This document shows, in pieces, positions 59,066-64,000 of a DNA stretch of 64,000 nt. How positions within the stretch are numbered: position 1 is the first letter of the stretch; every line of letters starts with the position of its first letter. The position numbers and the translations under genes were made by a program. This DNA comes from Planctomycetota bacterium. GTDB lineage: Bacteria > Planctomycetota > Phycisphaerae > Phycisphaerales > UBA5793. The DNA lies in contig CAUJHZ010000046.1 of assembly GCA_963205185.1 (NCBI GenBank), positions 91,007 through 155,006 on the forward strand. Reading direction: 5' to 3'. Below the pieces are notes generated by a model, which did not search any database, was not told the DNA's origin, and saw only the letters and a list, made by a program, of their open reading frames with translations.

Positions 59066-59116
59066 TTGCCTCATCCATCTCGCCGTAACGCCTGCGTTCG
59101 GTGGGCGCCGCGCCGT

Positions 59117-60118
59117 CTATGGAATCTTCACGACCCTGCTCATCTCGCACGGGTAGTAACTGTCCGAAAGCGAGACGAGTTGGATGTACTTTCCGCAGGC
59201 TTGCGCGCTTGCCGTGCCGCGCACCTGGCCACAACCGGCGCCGGTGGGAAACGCCGGACGAATGAGATGGACGGACGCGAGACCGCTTGCCATCGCGCCG
59301 CATGGGCCGCCAACCAGCGCGTGGCCCAGCCCCGTCGAGTAGATGATCGCCTGCCTCTTGCCGCGCGGCGCACCGCCCCATGAAATCGTCATCTCGCCGG
59401 GACACGATCCGGCGATGGTCAGCGCGTACCAACCCCACGTGCCATCCGCGAAGTTGACGCCGTAAGAGACGTCCCACGGTCCCCCGCCGGCGTAGTGCTC
59501 CCAGTTGGCAGGAAGCGGAACGCCGAGAAAATCAGACTGAAGAAAGGTGTTGCCGTTGGCGATCGGGCTGCCGTACGCATTTGCACCCGAAGTGGTCGAG
59601 ACGTACGCCCGCCCTGCGCCTGTTCCCACCGGGCGAATGCCGACGTGGTACGTTCCAGGCGGCAGCGAAATGAGCAGAGGAGATAACTCCACATCCATTC
59701 TGAACTCGAAGTAGCCGAAACCGATTCTGCCCGTCGGCGTGACCACGACGGGAAGGTCGTTGAACTGACCCATGCAGGTGCCGAACTCGCCTTCGCCGAG
59801 GCAGGCGTAGAACACCACATCAGCGCCCGTGGGCGTGCCGATCCCGGCGTCGAGATAGTTGGAAAACACACCGCCCACGAACCCGCCGATCCAGTCGAAA
59901 TCGTCGAACGTCCACGAGTCAGCGACGCTGGTGTTGCGCTCGCTCGTGAATAGCGCGCGATGGTCGAGATCTCCGCCGTAGAAAGAGAACTCGCCCTCCG
60001 GTGCGGCGCAAGCGCCGGCGGGGTCCGGCGTCGCCGCGCGCGCCGGCGTGGGCGGGTTCTGCGCCATGGTCGGAGCGCACACCAGCAGCACAACACCGAC
60101 ACCTCGCAGGTGCATCAT
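59117..60118 (-). CDS. Secreted protein with C-terminal module B
   Basis: 333 residues, signal peptide GVGVVLLVCAPTMAQ. The N-terminal domain (residues 35-230) has DSWTFDDFDWIGGFVGG, PPGTYHVGIRPVGTG and FLGVPLPANWEHYAGGG, resembling the domain in the protein at 37543-38424. The last 100 residues are a divergent module B: SCPGEMTISWGGAPRGKRQ, GGPCGAMASGLAS, CGKYIQLVSLSDS. GGAGGAGG precedes the ATG. It is the first host gene after the right end of the integrated element. Confidence 0.8.
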   Translation of the reverse strand: MMHLRGVGVVLLVCAPTMAQNPPTPARAATPDPAGACAAPEGEFSFYGGDLDHRALFTSERNTSVADSWTFDDFDWIGGFVGGVFSNYLDAGIGTPTGADVVFYACLGEGEFGTCMGQFNDLPVVVTPTGRIGFGYFEFRMDVELSPLLISLPPGTYHVGIRPVGTGAGRAYVSTTSGANAYGSPIANGNTFLQSDFLGVPLPANWEHYAGGGPWDVSYGVNFADGTWGWYALTIAGSCPGEMTISWGGAPRGKRQAIIYSTGLGHALVGGPCGAMASGLASVHLIRPAFPTGAGCGQVRGTASAQACGKYIQLVSLSDSYYPCEMSRVVKIP

Positions 60119-60537
60119 GTCGGGCCTCCTCCAGGTTTCTCGATCGTATATCCGAAGCGATCGAACCTGGTTCAGGAAAATCATCCCGAATGGCAGCCGC
60201 GGCAGCGTCCGCAGGGCCGCCGAATGGTTGCGCAAGTGGGCACGTCGAGCGGTTTTTCAGCTCCTTTCTGCTTGACGCGTCGCCGGCGCGCATCAAGAAT
60301 CGACCTTGGTCTCACGGAGGTTGCCATGCTTTGGCGTCCAAGCGGTTCTCGATCATCATCTCACCCGGCGGGTTCGGGCGAGGCGATCGTGCGCGACCTC
60401 CGCATCGCTCCCCTTTCGCGCGGCTGATCCGCCGCCTGCACCCATCGCGTCATTGAACCGCTCCGCGCTCTGATGAGCGCCGGAGCACTGCACACACGAT
60501 GAAGCAAAGCCGCGCGCTGTGCGGCGAGGATCATGTC
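60119..60537. other. Gene-free region with one hairpin
   Basis: About 420 bp. I see no supported gene. A hairpin at 60460-60486 (GCTCCG-CGCTC, loop TGAT, GAGCG-C-CGGAGC, one bulge) lies 50 bp before the next gene and could act on its mRNA leader. Confidence 0.4.
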
Positions 60538-60885
60538 ATGGACCAGCACACCACGCTCGCGCGCCGCCTGGCGCCCGAGGAAATCAGCAAAGGAATGTTC
60601 GTCGCCGTGCTCTCGATCACGCACGAGTTCATTCCGTTTTTCTGCGAGTCGATCTCGGTCTTCGAACGAGGCGAGCCGTATCGCATGGCCTTCCTGCCGG
60701 ACGAGGATGATGCGCGACCGCTCAAGGTCGTCGCCGTCTGCCTGCCGTTTGTGTTCGTCAAGGATGCGCAGCGCCACCATCGCACGCTCGACGTGCGCCG
60801 CTATCGCCTGGCGCAGATCGACCGCAGGTTCGGCCGCAGGTACTTCAAACACACCGCCCGCACGATGGAACCGGCTCGGGAGTGA
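60538..60885 (+). CDS. Small cytosolic protein of unknown function
   Basis: 115 residues. PEEISKGMFVAVLSITHEFI, VVAVCLPFVFVKDAQRHH and LDVRRYRLAQIDRRFGRRYF suggest a small beta-barrel with a basic helical tail; I believe similar proteins occur in other planctomycetes but cannot name a family. GCGAGGA precedes the ATG at 60538; an in-frame ATG at 60499 is possible. It may be co-transcribed with nothing, as the next gene is 228 bp away. Confidence 0.6.
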   Translation: MDQHTTLARRLAPEEISKGMFVAVLSITHEFIPFFCESISVFERGEPYRMAFLPDEDDARPLKVVAVCLPFVFVKDAQRHHRTLDVRRYRLAQIDRRFGRRYFKHTARTMEPARE

Positions 60886-61113
60886 ACTTCGGGCCGCCGG
60901 GCGACGTAGGAAAGCTTCCGCCGCACGTTGGCGCGCCGCTCGCGAGCCGAGTCGCCGCTGCTGGCATGAACATTGCATATGCAAAGGCGATATGACAACA
61001 GCCCCGCCTGGAGGCTCAGAACCCGGCCGGGGCAGCCGCGAGTGGCCAGAGTTTTCACCACCGCGCCGCCAGTGGCGCCTTGACACCAACGGGAGTGCAC
61101 CGTGGAGCAGCGA

Positions 61114-62544
61114 ATGAACTTGTCCTCGATTCACACGCAGTCCGGCAGCAAGAACGCATACCTCCGGTCCCGGCGCCTTGCCTGCATGGCGGCTGCCGCA
61201 GCAGCGCTGCTGTCGGGCGGGACCGCCCTGGCCCAGTATGAGTATGAGTTTTTCCTGATCGAGCCGTTTTACCAGTGGTCCACGGCCGAGTCGTACATGT
61301 CCTTCATCAACGATCTGAATGTCGGTCTCGGCGAGGGCCTCGCCAGCAGCGGCATGGCCGGTATCCTCTGGACCGAAGCCCAAGGCAGACGCCAGACCTA
61401 TTCAGGCCTGCAGGAACTGAATAACCTCGGCTTTGCCGTAAGCAGCGACCAGATCGTGGACACGAGCGACGGCAGTTCGTTCGTGATCCCGCCTCCCAAC
61501 TCGCAGTATTTCATTCCGCGTCTGTTCGACCTGAACGACAACATGGTCGGCGTGGGCGGCGCGCGCTCCGGCTGCTCGGACTTCTGCGAGAAGCCGATCA
61601 TCTGGGATGAAGTCGGCGGCACGCGAATGGTGCCCGTACCAAACGCCTATCGCATGACGCACATCAACAACGCAGGCAGGGCGGCCGGGTACATCCAGTT
61701 CTACCACCAGGGGCCGACGCAGGCGTTTCTCTACAACGATCAGAGCGGCCAATGGATCAATCTGAGTGACTTCCTCCATCCGCGGCAATTCAACGACTTC
61801 GCCATCACGCGCGTTACTGACCTGACTGAAAACGGCGCCGTGACGGGCGAAGTGTACGCGGCGGAGGCGCTTGCTAATGGCTTTGTGTGGAAGGACGGAC
61901 AGGGCTTCACCTTCCTGCCCGGACTGGACGGCGGCGACCCGCTGTACGTGCGCCCAAGCGGCATCAACGACGCCATGCAGGTCGTTGGCTCAGCGCCTGA
62001 CGCCGGCTCGTCGTATCGCGCATTCATCTGGGACGCCAATCGCGGCATGCGCGACTTGAATGACCTTGTCCAACTGCCGACCGACTTCATTCTCGATCGT
62101 GCCGCCAAGATCAACGACAACGGCTGGATCGTCGGCTCGGGCCACTTCGGGCCGGGCTGGAACTTCGCGCGAGGCTTCGTCCTCAAGCCCATCGGCGGCG
62201 GCGGACCGGAACTGACGGTCGAGCCTCTGCATCGCGGCCAGCCGGCCGATCTCACGGTCACCGGCGCCAACCCCGCCGAGCGCGTTTACTTCATTTACAG
62301 CACCGCCGGCACCGGCAGCGGCCCGTGCCCGCCGGCGCTGGGCGGTCTGTGCCTCGATCTGCGGCTGCCGGTGATGCAACTCGGCTCGGCCGTGGCCGAC
62401 GGCGGAGGCACGGCGATTATGACGATCGAGATACCGGCGCAGGCGCCGCTGATTACGGTGCACACGCAGGCGGCGATCCGCCGCGGCGCGGGCGGGGCGG
62501 ACTCGGTCAAGACGGACGCGGTTTCGACGCCGATTCAGCCGTAA
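61114..62544 (+). CDS. Secreted HAF-repeat protein with C-terminal module A
   Basis: 476 residues. The signal peptide is LACMAAAAAALLSGGTALAQ. HAF-type repeats are visible as DLNDNMVGVGGARSG, HINNAGRAAGYIQFY, GINDAMQVVGSAPDAG and KINDNGWIVGSGHFG, each with a tryptophan-strand such as AFIWDANRGMRDLNDL. Module A forms the C-terminus: DLTVTGANPAERVYFIYSTA, ADGGGTAIMTIEIPA. It is a second HAF gene, related in layout to 13931-15298. The ATG at 61114 has GGAG upstream; a GTG at 61102 is in frame. Confidence 0.82.
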   Translation: MNLSSIHTQSGSKNAYLRSRRLACMAAAAAALLSGGTALAQYEYEFFLIEPFYQWSTAESYMSFINDLNVGLGEGLASSGMAGILWTEAQGRRQTYSGLQELNNLGFAVSSDQIVDTSDGSSFVIPPPNSQYFIPRLFDLNDNMVGVGGARSGCSDFCEKPIIWDEVGGTRMVPVPNAYRMTHINNAGRAAGYIQFYHQGPTQAFLYNDQSGQWINLSDFLHPRQFNDFAITRVTDLTENGAVTGEVYAAEALANGFVWKDGQGFTFLPGLDGGDPLYVRPSGINDAMQVVGSAPDAGSSYRAFIWDANRGMRDLNDLVQLPTDFILDRAAKINDNGWIVGSGHFGPGWNFARGFVLKPIGGGGPELTVEPLHRGQPADLTVTGANPAERVYFIYSTAGTGSGPCPPALGGLCLDLRLPVMQLGSAVADGGGTAIMTIEIPAQAPLITVHTQAAIRRGAGGADSVKTDAVSTPIQP

Positions 62545-62566
62545 CGGGGCCGCGGCGCTTGGCGCA

Positions 62567-63863
62567 TCATTCGATGCGCAACACGTTACTGGTGAAGCAG
62601 GTCTGAGCGTCGATCAGTTGGACGTAGCCGTCGCAGGCGCTGGCGTTCAACTGGCCGGCGACGGACCCGCCGCCCTGAGCGTTCGACCGGACCACACCCA
62701 GCAGGCTTGCGCTATCGGGATCGAGGCTGATGAGTGTGCCGGCGCATGGCTGACCATTTGGAATGCGAAAGTAGCCCGTGCCCAGCGAATGGCCCAGAGC
62801 CACGCTGCCTTGCGGCGACGCGCAGGACCAAGTGAGTACGGCCGGGCCGGATTGCGGGCACGATGTGTCGAGGGCGAGTGTGGGCGCGACATTGAAGCCA
62901 TAGGTCCAGGTGTCGCCGCGCAATCCCGGCTGGTTATCCCAACCGCCAAACAGGAGCGCCTGATGGCTGGCGGAGTCATAGGACATCGAGTGCCCTCGGC
63001 GCGGCGTGGGGCCATCGTCACTCAGCAGCGACCATCTTGAGCCGTCCCATTGCCAGAGTTTGTTATGAAGGGCGCCGTCGTTGTCGTAATACGCGCCGCC
63101 GTGCATGAGGGCCACACCGCGATCGGTATCGAATGTCATGGCCTGGAAGGCGAGTGGTCCGGGCGAGGTATCCGCGACCCGCTGCCAGCCGTGGGCGTCG
63201 AGGATCCACGTCTCGGCGAGGATGTCGGTCCCTTTAAAATTGTCGTACGCGCCTCCGTACAGAACGAAGTTGTCGCGGGCCGGATCGTACACCATTGCGG
63301 CGTTGCGACGGTTTCCGGGCCCTCTGCCGGTCACGTACCGCCATCGTCCATTGTAATAAATCCAGGTATCGCGCTCGAAGTAGCCGCCGTAGACCACGAT
63401 CTCGCCGCGGCGCGAGTCGAACGCCATCATGTGGCCGCGTCGGCCCGCCGGCCCCGTGACGTTCACCTGCGTCCACTGGGTGCCATCCCACTCCCATGTA
63501 TCGTTGAGTCGCGCTCCGCCGCTGCCGCCGCCGCCGAACAGCACGGTGACATTGCGAATCGAGTCAAACACCATTCCCGCACCCCAACGCGGCCCGGGTC
63601 CGGACTCCGACACGAGGATCCACTCCTCGCCGCCCCACTCCCAGGTTTTTCCACTGACGCCGTCCTCGGTGACGCCGCCAAACATGTAGAACTTGCCGCG
63701 ATGGCTGTCGTAGACCATGCAGTGACCTTCGCTCGAGCCGATGTCGCGCGGAGGATGCGCGGTCCATTCCGCTCCATCCCATTCCCAAACGGTGCGTCCG
63801 CGATCAAATCCGCCGAAGAGCACCGCGACATCTCGCTCAGCGTCGTAGGCCAGTCCGCCACCT
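62567..63863 (-). pseudogene. Kelch-repeat protein truncated at its 5' end by an IS, with C-terminal module B
   Basis: The frame lacks a signal peptide and a proper start. It begins inside a Kelch repeat (LAYDAERDVAVLFGG) directly at the IS boundary. Seven Kelch-like units can be counted, including MVYDSHRGKFYMFGG, MVFDSIRNVTVLFGG, MAFDSRRGEIVVYGG, MVYDPARDNFVLYGG and MTFDTDRGVALMHGG. The C-terminus is module B: SCPQSGPAVLTWSCASPQG, PNGQPCAGTLISLDP, CDGYVQLIDAQTC. A GTG at 63823 could still start translation, but the product would not be exported. The intact gene probably encoded a secreted beta-propeller. Confidence 0.78.
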
Positions 63864-64000
63864 AGAGCGTTCCCATCTCACGCGTAGCGGTATCCCGCGT
63901 GGGCGAAGCAGTTGAGGGCGTCCGTTGGGGTCACGCGATCGAGGACGGACTGCATGGCTCGCCACAGCCGATCCACCGTGCGGCACGCCAGGCTGCGCAG
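63864..64000 (-). mobile_element. IS630-family insertion sequence, cut by the right edge
   Basis: The left border is placed at the CTAG at 63862-63865, the TA of which is the usual target of this family. The terminal sequence then reads GAGCGTTCCCATCTC. The second end and the inverted repeat are outside the window, so the border is an inference. Confidence 0.6.
63878..64000 (-). CDS. IS630-family transposase, C-terminal fragment in window
   Basis: Forty codons and a TGA, open to the right edge on the minus strand. RTVDRLWRAMQSVLDRVTP and NCFAHAGYRYA match the last helix and final motif of IS630-type DDE transposases (normally SVLD.ITP..A.N.FAH.GY). The DDE catalytic core lies outside the window. 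Confidence 0.8.
   Translation of the reverse strand: MRSLACRTVDRLWRAMQSVLDRVTPTDALNCFAHAGYRYA

Noticed and set aside
59072..59074. Independent small gene starting in host DNA and crossing the right att
   Set aside because: The ATG is outside the element and lacks a ribosome binding site; the frame is better explained as the detached integrase tail.

Overview
The window is high-GC bacterial DNA that most resembles a planctomycete of the Phycisphaerae type. The evidence is the mix of genes: many secreted HAF-repeat, FG-GAP, Kelch and beta-helix proteins, a sulfatase, membrane proteins carrying a small CxxC...CPECG zinc ribbon, a MutL with an endonuclease motif, and an integrated element built around a DUF3987 protein. 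This taxonomic reading is an inference; no rRNA gene is present.

Layout. 1-11.2 kb: leuS (cut by the left edge), folC, a LOG-family nucleosidase, a membrane zinc-ribbon protein, galK, mutL, and an exbB-exbD-exbD operon closed by a terminator. 11.2-22 kb: a sulfatase, a HAF-repeat protein, an FG-GAP protein, class I aldolase, and two secreted proteins of unknown function. 22-32 kb: 5-formyl-THF cyclo-ligase, a LysM/L,D-transpeptidase, a NatA/NatB-like ABC exporter, an MFS carrier, a HEAT-type protein with a zinc ribbon, and trkH. 31.9-50 kb: a translation-rich stretch (rpsR, lysS, glyS, tig, fusA) mixed with a sulfotransferase, tyrosine phenol-lyase, a GT4 glycosyltransferase, a DUF2961/GH172 protein, threonine aldolase and a beta-helix protein. 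50.3-51.7 kb: tRNA-Leu(CAG), an anchored exported protein, and a tRNA with anticodon CAT.

51.6-59.07 kb: an integrated element of about 7.4 kb sits in the 3' half of the CAT tRNA gene, flanked by 54-bp direct repeats. It carries a tyrosine integrase, a tightly overlapping operon (two HTH proteins, a DUF1580-like protein, a Toprim-like/DUF3987 protein, two small proteins), iteron-like repeats, and a low-GC cargo of three genes (DUF6941-like, two-TM protein, lipoprotein). The integrase reading frame ends inside the tRNA at the left junction, but the same frame is open across the right att copy and continues 56 codons into the element. In the excised circle the integrase would therefore be a longer protein (494 to 550 residues). 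This is the most interesting signal in the window.

59.1-64 kb: host sequence again, with secreted proteins (one HAF-repeat, one Kelch) and a small conserved-looking cytosolic protein. The Kelch gene has lost its 5' end to an IS630-type insertion that runs off the right edge. Across the window eight secreted proteins share one of two C-terminal modules, here called A and B, which look like a common sorting or anchoring tail.
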